DNA of 64,000 bases from Chryseobacterium paridis. GTDB taxonomy: Bacteria > Bacteroidota > Bacteroidia > Flavobacteriales > Weeksellaceae. Below are positions 43,688 to 51,756 of this stretch, piece after piece. Where the stretch lies: positions 310,001 to 374,000 of the forward strand of contig NZ_JAENHK010000007.1 of NCBI RefSeq assembly GCF_016595215.1, given 5' to 3'. The first letter of the stretch is position 1, and each line of letters opens with the position of its first letter. The position numbers were made by a program, and so were the translations under genes. The notes under the pieces were generated by a model. The model did no database searches. It saw only the letters and a program-made list of their open reading frames with translations, and was not told where the DNA came from.

Positions 43688-44499
43688 TATTTACCATCCT
43701 GAGCTCCAAAAACTTTCTGTAAAATACTTGTTGTTCTCATTACAGAATTATTTCTGATCCCATTTTCTTTATCTGCAACCATTTTGAATACACCATTAAT
43801 AGTCTCTGTTGTAACATACTCGTTTAGATCAGTTGTTACAGATTGACCTGTGAACATATTGTATTTTGAAATAAGATTTTTCCAAACGGTATCAGCTCCC
43901 ACTTTTCCTAATGAAGCCTGTACTTTAGGTTCAAAAGCTGTAAATAATTGGCTCTGGGTTTTAGTTTGTAGATAATTGGTTGCTGCATTATTAGAACCCA
44001 ATAAAATGTTTTTGGCATCTGCAATGGTCATGGATGTAATAGCGTTGGTGAAAATAGGAGCAGCTTCCGTTACCGCATCTTCAGCAGCTCTGTTTAATAA
44101 TTTTACCCCTTCATCAGCAAGTTTTCCCATTCCCAGAGAACGTAATGTGGTATCTACTTTTCTTAATTTTTCAGGCATTAAGATTTTGACAGCCTCATTT
44201 TTTAAAAAACCATCAGTTACTCCTAATTTTTTCACTCCTTCGGTTACTCCAAGGTTTAAAGCCTCTTTTAATCCTGAAGAAATCTGGGAAGAAGTAAGAT
44301 TATTCAAACCGGCAGAAGAAGTCCTGTTGGGTGAAGTTGTAGGGACTGCGGTAGTTGATGTACCTTTTGTTTTTACTGTATTGTTGTTTAGATCAACACC
44401 GGTTTTTTCTTTAACAGTAGATTTTATAATATCTAAAAGTTGTGCTTGTGTAGAAACTGAAAATAATAAGCTTCCTACTAAAAAAAATGTTTTTCTCAT
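43687..44499 (-). CDS. DUF4197 exported protein
   Basis: A 270-residue protein of the DUF4197 family. The signal peptide is short (MRKTFFLVGSLLFSVSTQAQ), then comes a Ser/Thr/Asn-rich linker (about 35-65), then the helical DUF4197 domain starting SQISSGLKEALNLGVTEGVKKL. The family is periplasmic and of unknown function; no catalytic motif is visible. Start: two adjacent ATGs (44502 and 44499) fit the signal peptide, and a -10 box at 44512-44519 excludes the longer upstream start at 44553. Three TAGCAAC repeats abut the stop codon. Confidence 0.87.
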   Translation of the reverse strand: MRKTFFLVGSLLFSVSTQAQLLDIIKSTVKEKTGVDLNNNTVKTKGTSTTAVPTTSPNRTSSAGLNNLTSSQISSGLKEALNLGVTEGVKKLGVTDGFLKNEAVKILMPEKLRKVDTTLRSLGMGKLADEGVKLLNRAAEDAVTEAAPIFTNAITSMTIADAKNILLGSNNAATNYLQTKTQSQLFTAFEPKVQASLGKVGADTVWKNLISKYNMFTGQSVTTDLNEYVTTETINGVFKMVADKENGIRNNSVMRTTSILQKVFGAQDGK

Positions 44500-44511
44500 C
44501 ATATATTTTTG

Positions 44512-44519
44512 CAAAATTA
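44512..44519 (-). promoter_or_regulatory. -10 box of the DUF4197 gene (TAATTTTG)
   Basis: A perfect TAnnTTTG on the minus strand, ending ten to thirteen bases before the two possible ATGs. Confidence 0.65.
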
Positions 44520-44606
44520 GATCTTTTATATCGGAATAGGTTAAATAATTCACTGAATTTTTTAATAAAATAATTATATTCGCTTAAATCTTAATCACAC
44601 AAAATA

Positions 44607-46853
44607 ATGCGTCTTTTATCGATCTTTTTGCTCATGTTTTTCAATCTGTTTTTCTCTCAAAATCAATTGAATTTGATTCCTTATCCTAAAAATATTAATG
44701 TTTCAAGTGGTGAATTTATTATTCCAAAAACCCTATTGTTGGATAAAAATTTACCTAAAGAAGAAACAGAATATTTTAAGAAACATTTGAATGCTGATAT
44801 AAAATTTCAAAATGTTGAAAAAGGAGCACAATTAGTTTATTCTGAGCTGCCCAAAACGAATGGTAAAGATCAAAATGATGAATTCTACAGTTTAGAAGTA
44901 TCACCAAAAGAGATTCATATAAAATCATATACCAGACAAGGATACTTTAGAGCTTTACAAACATTGGTTCAATTATTTGAAGGTCAGGAAAGCAAAAAGA
45001 TCCCATCATTAAAGATCACTGACGAACCTAAATTCGCTTGGCGCGGAATGCATCTTGATGTATGTCGTCATTTTTTTAGTGTCGAAGAAGTAAAACAGTA
45101 TATCGATTATCTGGCGATGTATAAGCTCAATACTTTTCACTGGCATTTAACCGATGATCAGGGGTGGAGAATTGAGATCAAGAAATATCCAAAACTTACG
45201 CAGATAGGATCCAAACGCAAAGAATCTATGATTGGAGCTTATGTGGATAATACTTTTGACGGAAAACCTTATGGGCCTTATTTCTATACTCAGGCACAGA
45301 TAAAAGATGTGGTAAAATATGCACAGGACAGATATATCACTGTTGTTCCCGAAATAGAAATGCCGGGCCATGCTTTAGCTGCACTTTCAGCTTATCCGGA
45401 ATTGGCTTGTACAAAAGGTCCTTTTGAATCCGCGACAAAATGGGGTGTTTTTGATGATGTATTTTGTCCGAAAGAAGAGACCTTTACATTTTTAGAAAAT
45501 GTTTTAGATGAGGTTATGCAGCTTTTTCCATCTCAGTATATCCATATCGGAGGTGATGAATGTCCGAAAACAAGATGGAAAGAATGTGCACACTGCCAGG
45601 AATTGATCAAGAAACATAATTTGAAAGACGAACATGGTTTACAGAGTTATTTTATACAGACCATTGAAAAATATGTGAACAGTAAAGGTCGAAAAATAAT
45701 TGGCTGGGATGAAATTTTAGAAGGAGGTTTGGCTCCCAATGCAGCTGTAATGAGTTGGACAGGAGTAAATGGAGGAATTGAGGCTGCTAAATCTAAGCAT
45801 TTTGCTGTAATGACTCCTGGTTCATACTGTTATTTTGATCATTATCAAGGCGATCCGCAATCAGAACCTAATGCTTTTGGAGGATATACTCCTTTAGATA
45901 AAGTATATTCTTATAATCCGATTCCTACAGAATTAAATGCTGAACAAGCAAAATATATTTTGGGGGTTCAGGCGAATTTATGGACCGAATATATATTGGA
46001 TTTTAAACATGTTCAGTATATGATATTTCCAAGATTGATGGCGCTTTCAGAAGTAGGATGGGGAACATCTGATCCAAAAAACTATAAAAATTTTGAAAAT
46101 AGGGTGATCCAACAGTTTAAAATCTTAGACAAAATGAAGGTGAATTATGCCAGAAGTATTTATAATGTTTCGGGTAAAGTAATCCCTTCTAACAATGGTG
46201 TTGCTTATGAACTTTCAACGTCTCAAAATTCTAATGGAATAAGGTATACAACTGATGGAAATGATCCAACTGGTAACTCACAGGTTTATCAGAATGCAAT
46301 ATCTGTGTCAAAACCTATGACAATAAAATCTGCTTATTTTGAAGATGGACAATTAAAAAGTGCAATTTCTTCACAACAATTCAGTCCTTCAAAAACTACG
46401 GGCAAGAATATCACTTTAGAACAACAACCTAGCGAAAATTATTCTTTTGGAGGTGCCTTTACTTTAGTGGATGGAATTATCGGAAGCCAAAAGCAATTGG
46501 GAAAAACGTGGCTGGGCTTCCAGGGAAAAGATGTTGTAGCGGTTATCGATTTGGGGCAGAAGACTCAATTTTCAGAAATCTACTTCAATACTTTGGAAAA
46601 TAAAGGAAGCTGGATTCACTTGGCAAAATCAGCACAGGTTTTTGTTTCAGACGATAATGTCAATTTTAAAATGGTGAAAGAAATTGGAAAAGACGAAATT
46701 CAGAATTCAAAAGGAAAAGTAAAACTAAACCTCGGTAATCAAAACTCAAAATATATCAAAATTAAAATAGAAAATGCAGGAATTATTCCAGCTGGAAATC
46801 CAGGAGCCGATTCTAAAGCATGGCTTTTTGTGGATGAGATTGGAGCAAATTAA
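44607..46853 (+). CDS. exported GH20 beta-N-acetylhexosaminidase
   Basis: It removes terminal beta-linked GlcNAc or GalNAc from glycans by substrate-assisted catalysis. The signal peptide is at about 1-17 (ending FFSQ). A GH20b-type N-terminal domain occupies about 20-140, then the GH20 barrel with FAWRGMHLDVCRHFF, HWHLTDDQGWR and the catalytic pair D317-E318 in GGDECPK. The C-terminal part from about 510 has a chitobiase-type Ig-like domain (IRYTTDGNDPT) and an F5/8-type (discoidin) module (about 610-748). It heads a plus-strand cluster with glycosylasparaginase, CutC and beta-mannosidase, which points to N-glycan degradation. Confidence 0.95.
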   Translation: MRLLSIFLLMFFNLFFSQNQLNLIPYPKNINVSSGEFIIPKTLLLDKNLPKEETEYFKKHLNADIKFQNVEKGAQLVYSELPKTNGKDQNDEFYSLEVSPKEIHIKSYTRQGYFRALQTLVQLFEGQESKKIPSLKITDEPKFAWRGMHLDVCRHFFSVEEVKQYIDYLAMYKLNTFHWHLTDDQGWRIEIKKYPKLTQIGSKRKESMIGAYVDNTFDGKPYGPYFYTQAQIKDVVKYAQDRYITVVPEIEMPGHALAALSAYPELACTKGPFESATKWGVFDDVFCPKEETFTFLENVLDEVMQLFPSQYIHIGGDECPKTRWKECAHCQELIKKHNLKDEHGLQSYFIQTIEKYVNSKGRKIIGWDEILEGGLAPNAAVMSWTGVNGGIEAAKSKHFAVMTPGSYCYFDHYQGDPQSEPNAFGGYTPLDKVYSYNPIPTELNAEQAKYILGVQANLWTEYILDFKHVQYMIFPRLMALSEVGWGTSDPKNYKNFENRVIQQFKILDKMKVNYARSIYNVSGKVIPSNNGVAYELSTSQNSNGIRYTTDGNDPTGNSQVYQNAISVSKPMTIKSAYFEDGQLKSAISSQQFSPSKTTGKNITLEQQPSENYSFGGAFTLVDGIIGSQKQLGKTWLGFQGKDVVAVIDLGQKTQFSEIYFNTLENKGSWIHLAKSAQVFVSDDNVNFKMVKEIGKDEIQNSKGKVKLNLGNQNSKYIKIKIENAGIIPAGNPGADSKAWLFVDEIGAN

Positions 46854-46905
46854 ACATTCGAATTTATCTAAACCCTTATTCCTGCAACCTAATAACTGAA
46901 AAAAT

Positions 46906-47898
46906 ATGAACTCAAGAAGAAAATTTATAAAAAATACAGCTATTGCTTCTTCAGCATTATTATTAAACCCTTTGGATTTAATTGCCAAAGAATTGCCTGA
47001 AAGTAATAAGATCATTAATAAACCTATTGTACTTTCAACATGGAATTTTGGTTTAAAAGCCAACGAAGAAGCATGGACGATTCTAGGTAAAAATGGAAGA
47101 GCATTAGATGCGGTTGAAAAAGGAGTACGATTAGTAGAGCTGGACCCAACAGAGAGAAGTGTTGGTTATGGGGGGCGTCCTGACCGGGATGGAAGAGTTA
47201 CTTTAGATGCTTGTATTATGGACGAAAACTATAATATCGGTTCAGTGGCTTGTATAGAAAACGTTAAAAATCCTATTTCTGTTGCAAGAGCAGTAATGGA
47301 AAAGACACCGCACGTTATGCTGGTAGGAGATGGTGCTCTTCAGTTTGCTTTGTCACAAGGCTTTAAAAAAGAAAATCTTTTAACTCCAGAGTCTGAAAAA
47401 GAATGGAAGGAATGGTTGAAAAGCAGTAAATACCAACCAATCGTTAATATTGAAAATCACGACACGATCGGAATGATTGCATTGGACTCACAGGGAAATC
47501 TTTCTGGAGCATGTACTACAAGTGGAATGGCTTTTAAAATGCATGGTAGAGTAGGTGATTCGCCGATTATCGGAGCAGGTTTGTTTGTAGACAATGAAGT
47601 GGGAGCTGCTACAGCTACTGGTCACGGTGAAGAAGTGATAAGAACAGTGGGAACACATTTGGTTGTTGAACTCATGAGACAGGGAAGAAACCCACAGCAA
47701 GCTTGTAAAGAAGCAGTTGAAAGAATTGTAAAGATTACACAAAGAAGAAATAAAAACCTAAAAGATATTCAGGTAGGTTTTATTGCTTTAAATAAGAATG
47801 GAGAATATGGTTCTTACTGTATTCAGGATGGATTCAATTTTGCGGTTCATGATATGAAAGGGAATCGACTAGAAACTCCGGAATTTGCTTTGAAATAA
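46906..47898 (+). CDS. N4-(beta-N-acetylglucosaminyl)-L-asparaginase
   Basis: An Ntn-hydrolase that cleaves the bond between GlcNAc and asparagine, the last link of an N-glycan. It closely resembles the glycosylasparaginase known from Elizabethkingia (Flavobacterium) meningoseptica. The autocatalytic cleavage site is HDT with nucleophile T187 (N-terminal residue of the beta subunit), followed by IGMIALDSQG; GRVGDSPIIGAG and TATGHGE are the substrate-binding loops. The N-terminus begins NSRRKFIKNT followed by a hydrophobic stretch, a twin-arginine-like signal, suggesting export in folded form. It starts 52 bases after the hexosaminidase gene. Confidence 0.95.
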   Translation: MNSRRKFIKNTAIASSALLLNPLDLIAKELPESNKIINKPIVLSTWNFGLKANEEAWTILGKNGRALDAVEKGVRLVELDPTERSVGYGGRPDRDGRVTLDACIMDENYNIGSVACIENVKNPISVARAVMEKTPHVMLVGDGALQFALSQGFKKENLLTPESEKEWKEWLKSSKYQPIVNIENHDTIGMIALDSQGNLSGACTTSGMAFKMHGRVGDSPIIGAGLFVDNEVGAATATGHGEEVIRTVGTHLVVELMRQGRNPQQACKEAVERIVKITQRRNKNLKDIQVGFIALNKNGEYGSYCIQDGFNFAVHDMKGNRLETPEFALK

Positions 47899-47923
47899 AT
47901 TTTTTATAATAAAGTGTCAATAG

Positions 47924-47944
47924 AAACGGGCTTTAGCCCGTTTT
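47924..47944 (+). terminator. palindrome, possible terminator
   Basis: AAACGGGCT / AGCCCGTTT with a very small loop and a TTTT end. Its core GGCTTTAGCC is repeated at 47965-47974, so it may be a dispersed repeat element rather than a true terminator. Confidence 0.4.
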
Positions 47945-47974
47945 CAAATATTTAATAACCCATTGGCTTTAGCC
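47929..47974. repeat. paired GGCTTTAGCC palindromes
   Basis: The core GGCTTTAGCC occurs at 47929-47938 within an AAACGGGCTTTAGCCCGTTT palindrome, and again at 47965-47974 within TTGGCTTTAGCCAA. Confidence 0.8.
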
Positions 47975-47998
47975 AAAACATAAAATCAGTATCGGAAA

Positions 47999-48661
47999 AT
48001 GTCAAAAATAGAAATAGCATGTTTTAATCCTCAATCTGCAATGATAGCTTTTGAAAATGGAGCAGACAGAATAGAATTATGTGATGGATTAAGTGAAGGG
48101 GGAATAACACCTGATTTTGAAATAACAAAAGAGCTCAGAGAAAAAATTAATATTCCGATTTTTGTGATGATTCGTCCGCGTGGTGGTAATTTCACTTACT
48201 CAAATGACGAGTTCGAACAGATGAAAAAAGAATTGATTCAATTAAAATCACTAAAAGTTGATGGTTTTGTTTTCGGAATTTTAGATGAAAATGATGGGGT
48301 TAATGTGGAACAAAACAAGATTTTAGTTGATTTAGCCCATCCTCTGCCATGTACTTTCCACCGTGCTTTCGACAGAGCTACAGAACTGGAAGCCTCATTG
48401 GAGAAAGTAATTGGTTGTGGCTTTAAAACGATACTTACTTCGGGGCAAAAACCGAATGTTGTTGAAGGAAAAGAGAATCTGAAAAAACTGGTTGAGATAT
48501 CCAATGGCAGAATTGAAATTTTGATTGGAGGAGGACTTAGGTCGACCAATATTCAGGATATTAGAGAATTTACGCATGCCGGGTATTTTCATTCTTCAGC
48601 CATTACTGATGGCGGACAATTTGCGAATGCTGATGAGATAGTTGCTTTGAAAGGTAAATAG
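47999..48661 (+). CDS. cutC: CutC-family TIM-barrel protein
   Basis: A 220-residue member of the CutC family, historically called a copper homeostasis protein, though the biochemical role is uncertain. Family motifs are clear: EIACFN at 4-9, AFENGADRIELCDGLSEGGITP (17-38), IFVMIRPRGG, a HRAFD motif in the barrel and ILIGGGLR near the C-terminus. It lacks a signal peptide and is therefore cytoplasmic. It lies between glycosylasparaginase and beta-mannosidase on the same strand, which suggests a sugar-related substrate rather than copper. Confidence 0.93.
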   Translation: MSKIEIACFNPQSAMIAFENGADRIELCDGLSEGGITPDFEITKELREKINIPIFVMIRPRGGNFTYSNDEFEQMKKELIQLKSLKVDGFVFGILDENDGVNVEQNKILVDLAHPLPCTFHRAFDRATELEASLEKVIGCGFKTILTSGQKPNVVEGKENLKKLVEISNGRIEILIGGGLRSTNIQDIREFTHAGYFHSSAITDGGQFANADEIVALKGK

Positions 48662-48684
48662 TTTTCTTGACTCAACTAATTTTT

Positions 48685-48791
48685 TGTCATTCTGAACGCA
48701 GCAGAGCGGAGTGAAGAATCTAAATGCAAAAGAGAGGATATCCAATATATGTAAATTAATACAAAGATTTCTCACTGCGTTCGAAATGACA
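48685..48791. repeat. dispersed palindromic element, copy 1
   Basis: It begins TGTCATTCTGAACGCAG and ends TGCGTTCGAAATGACA, i.e. inverted ends around a GAAGAATCT ... AGATTTCTC core. It contains no ORF. Confidence 0.8.
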
Positions 48792-48812
48792 ACACACACA
48801 CACATGCACACA
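48789..48812. repeat. CA dinucleotide run
   Basis: A simple repeat, ACACACACACACATGCACACA, between two palindromic elements. Confidence 0.8.
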
Positions 48813-48818
48813 GGCAAT

Positions 48819-48898
48819 TGTCATTCTGAATGAAACGAAGTGGAATGAAAGAATCTCAATATAGAAGGATAGAGATTCCTTCGTTCCTCGGAATGACA
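48819..48898. repeat. dispersed palindromic element, copy 2
   Basis: Starts TGTCATTCTGAATGAAACGAAG and ends CGTTCCTCGGAATGACA, with GAATCT / AGATTC inner arms; the same family as copy 1. Confidence 0.8.
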
Positions 48899-48942
48899 AA
48901 GTCGGTGATTTAAAAGCTGCTAAAAAATAAACAATTCAATTG

Positions 48943-51432
48943 ATGAATAAAAATTTTCTTTTTGCTTTCCTATTTATTCAAAATTTCTTTTTGGCTCAAA
49001 CTTCGGAGCGCATTTTGTCTGCAGAGAAATGGCAATTTAAAAACTCAAAAGAACAAAAATGGCTCACTGCTTCAGTTCCAGGAACAGTGCATTTGGATTT
49101 AATGAATAATAAATTAATTCCTGATCCTTTTACAGATGAAAATGAGAAGAAAGTTCAATGGGTAGAAAATGAAGATTGGGATTATCAGACAATTTTTAAG
49201 ATATCATCAAAAGAGCTGGAAAACCAGAATATAGATCTCATCTTTGAAGGACTGGATACATTTTCTGAGATTTATCTCAACGGAAAGCTTCTTAAGAAAA
49301 CAGATAATATGTTCAGGAAATGGGAAATTCCGGTTAAAGAATATCTGAAACTTGGAGATAACCTTTTGCAGATTAAATTCAAATCATCCGTAAATACAGG
49401 GAAAGAATTGGCTAAAAAAGTTCCCTTTACGATGCCTGAAAGCCCAAGAAGTTTTGTCAGAAAAGCACAATATCAATTCGGATGGGATTGGGGACCACGA
49501 TTAGTTACGGCAGGAATATGGAAGGATGTAAAATTGAATTTCTGGAACAATGCTACAATCGAAAATATAAAAACCGAACAAAAAAGTCTGACAAAACAAA
49601 AAGCGGATTTACACTTTCAGGTTACAGTTCTTGTGGACAAAGAAGGCAAGTATGATATTTTGATTGATCATAAAACAAGTCAATTTCAATTAAAAAAAGG
49701 AAAGAATAGTGTTGATATTCCTTTTACTATAAATAATCCAAAGCTCTGGCAGCCCAATGGATGGGGTACTCCCAACTTATATACAATCAAGGTTTCACTG
49801 CAAAAAGATTCAAAAACCCTTTCTCAACAAGAATTGAGAATTGGATTGAGAACCGTAGAATTGATTCAGGAAAAAGATGCTAAAGGGAAGTCATTCTATT
49901 TTAAAGTAAATGGGAAACCTTTGTACATAAAAGGAACCAATTGGATCCCTACAGACAGTTTTTCTCCTAGGATTGCCAAAGAAAAGTATCAACAATTGAT
50001 AGGGGATTCTAAAGAAGCGAATATGAATATGATTCGTGTTTGGGGTGGAGGAATCTATGAAGATGATGAGTTCTACAAAGCTTGTGATGAAAATGGAATT
50101 TTAGTTTGGCAGGACTTTATGTTTGCCGGAAGCTTCTATCCTTCTGATGAAGATTTTTTAAATAATGTAAAAGAAGAAGTGAAGGATCAGGTCAATAGAT
50201 TACAGAACCATCCATCAATAGCTTTGTGGTGTGGAAATAATGAGGTGGATGAAGCGATCGTTAATTGGGGGTATCAAAAGCAATTTAAATATTCAAAAGA
50301 AGATTCTTTACAGGTCTGGAAAGATTACAAAAAGGTTTTTCATGAAGTAATTCCAAATACTTTAAAAGAGCATCTTACATCAGATAAGAATGTCTATTGG
50401 CCGAGTTCACCATCTATTGGCTGGGGGCACAAAGAAAGTCTTACAGAAGGTGATTCTCATTATTGGGGAGTTTGGTGGGGCGAGCAGCCTTTTGAAATGT
50501 ATAATGATAAAGTTGGTCGCTTTATGTCTGAGTATGGATTCCAGGGAATGCCAAGTTTGGAAACAACGAAATCTATGTTTTCAGGAAATCCGGATCTTAA
50601 TTTACAGAACCCTACCATAAAAGCTCATGAAAAGCATGGGCGTGGTTGGGAAATTATCAATAAATACATGGAACGGGATTATCATGTTCCGAATGACTTT
50701 ATAAAATATAATTATGTTTCTCAATTGCTACAGGCTCGGGGAATGCAAATTGCTATTGAAGCGCATCGTCGTGCGAAACCCTATAACATGGGAACTTTAT
50801 ACTGGCAACTGAATGATTGTTGGCCCGTTGTATCATGGTCTTCTATCGATTATTTAGGAAATTGGAAAGCATTGCATTATCAGCTCAAAAGGAGTTTTGA
50901 AAATCAGGTTATTTTAGCTGAAGAAAAAAATGGGATTTTAAGTTTTTATGCGGTTAACGATGGATTGAAGAACTTTGAAGATGTACAATTAGAGCTCGAA
51001 GTGAATATGTTTGATGGTAAAAATCTTTGTACAAATATATTCATCCCTAAAGGAAAAACTTTGGATGGAATACTAAAATTTGAAACAATAGCAATCAAAG
51101 AATTAGTTTCTGATTCAGATAAAAATGAAGTCTTTTTAAATTTAAGAGTGAGGGATAAAAATAAAAAATTGATTGCCCAAAATAATTATTTCTTCTCTAA
51201 ACCAAAAGATCTAAAGCTTACAAAACCAAATATTACCATCAAGAAGATTTCGTCTACTGAAATTGAAATCTCTACTGATGTTTTAGCAAAAGATGTGTAT
51301 TTAATGGGAGATACGCATTTTAGCGATAACTTTTTTGATCTTCTTCCTAAAAGTTCAAAACAGATCCAGCTATCAAAACCTTTGGAAAAAGTTGAGGTGA
51401 TGAGCTTATGGGATACTTTTCAAACTAAATAA
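48943..51432 (+). CDS. exported GH2 beta-mannosidase
   Basis: It hydrolyses terminal beta-linked mannose, such as the Man-beta-1,4-GlcNAc link of the N-glycan core. The signal peptide is at about 1-19 (ending FLAQ). A jelly-roll sugar-binding domain follows (LTASVPGTVHLDLMNN, then WDYQTIFKI), then an Ig-like domain, then the catalytic barrel with acid/base E434 in WCGNNEVDE and nucleophile E530 in SEYGFQG. The last 200 residues are beta-sandwich domains. The length of 829 residues is normal. I chose the ATG at 48943 over a TTG one codon upstream. It is the last gene of the glycan cluster. Confidence 0.94.
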   Translation: MNKNFLFAFLFIQNFFLAQTSERILSAEKWQFKNSKEQKWLTASVPGTVHLDLMNNKLIPDPFTDENEKKVQWVENEDWDYQTIFKISSKELENQNIDLIFEGLDTFSEIYLNGKLLKKTDNMFRKWEIPVKEYLKLGDNLLQIKFKSSVNTGKELAKKVPFTMPESPRSFVRKAQYQFGWDWGPRLVTAGIWKDVKLNFWNNATIENIKTEQKSLTKQKADLHFQVTVLVDKEGKYDILIDHKTSQFQLKKGKNSVDIPFTINNPKLWQPNGWGTPNLYTIKVSLQKDSKTLSQQELRIGLRTVELIQEKDAKGKSFYFKVNGKPLYIKGTNWIPTDSFSPRIAKEKYQQLIGDSKEANMNMIRVWGGGIYEDDEFYKACDENGILVWQDFMFAGSFYPSDEDFLNNVKEEVKDQVNRLQNHPSIALWCGNNEVDEAIVNWGYQKQFKYSKEDSLQVWKDYKKVFHEVIPNTLKEHLTSDKNVYWPSSPSIGWGHKESLTEGDSHYWGVWWGEQPFEMYNDKVGRFMSEYGFQGMPSLETTKSMFSGNPDLNLQNPTIKAHEKHGRGWEIINKYMERDYHVPNDFIKYNYVSQLLQARGMQIAIEAHRRAKPYNMGTLYWQLNDCWPVVSWSSIDYLGNWKALHYQLKRSFENQVILAEEKNGILSFYAVNDGLKNFEDVQLELEVNMFDGKNLCTNIFIPKGKTLDGILKFETIAIKELVSDSDKNEVFLNLRVRDKNKKLIAQNNYFFSKPKDLKLTKPNITIKKISSTEIEISTDVLAKDVYLMGDTHFSDNFFDLLPKSSKQIQLSKPLEKVEVMSLWDTFQTK

Positions 51433-51491
51433 AAATGATGATAAGTAAATGCCTGTTGTCTCATTGACTATTTTTTAATTTCTATTCAATA

Positions 51492-51584
51492 AGATTTCTC
51501 ATTGCATTCGAAATGACAATGCCTACACATCAAATTGTCATTGACTGCGTCTAATCTTCGATTTCAGAGCGCAGCGAAGAATCT
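51492..51584. repeat. dispersed palindromic element, copy 3 (rearranged)
   Basis: A right-end-like piece (AGATTTCTCATTGCATTCG... to AATGACA at 51518) comes before a left-end-like piece (TTGTCATTGACTGCG, then GCAGCGAAGAATCT). The order is reversed relative to copies 1 and 2, so this is probably the remains of two neighbouring copies. Confidence 0.7.
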
Positions 51585-51616
51585 CTTTAATTGATATACT
51601 GGCTCTACGACAACAT

Positions 51617-51643
51617 AAATCTGCGTCATCTGCAAAATCTGCG
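51617..51643. repeat. 9-bp degenerate tandem repeat (AAATCTGCG)
   Basis: Three units in a row: AAATCTGCG, TCATCTGCA, AAATCTGCG. Confidence 0.7.
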
Positions 51644-51728
51644 AGAGATTATTAGAAAAAAAATAGTCGCAGCATAATGTATTACCCAAAAATTCCACTT
51701 TTTTCATCTCCACCTAAAAAATCAGTCT

Positions 51729-51736
51729 TAAATTTG
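51729..51736 (+). promoter_or_regulatory. -10 box of the AEC transporter gene (TAAATTTG)
   Basis: A perfect TAnnTTTG 20 bases before the ATG at 51757. Confidence 0.65.
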
Positions 51737-51756
51737 CAGCATAGTCCGACACAATT

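Larger units (their letters stand above)
51433..51756. other. 324-base gene-free region with repeat remnants
   Basis: It holds dispersed-palindrome remnants (51492-51584), a degenerate ATCTGCG repeat (51617-51643) and the -10 box of the AEC transporter gene (51729-51736). No ORF was recognised. Confidence 0.7.

Noticed and set aside
43976..44539. 187-codon plus-strand frame opposite the DUF4197 gene
   Set aside because: It is an antisense shadow of a well-supported gene with a signal peptide and promoter; the protein is rich in Val, Phe and Pro without any domain pattern.
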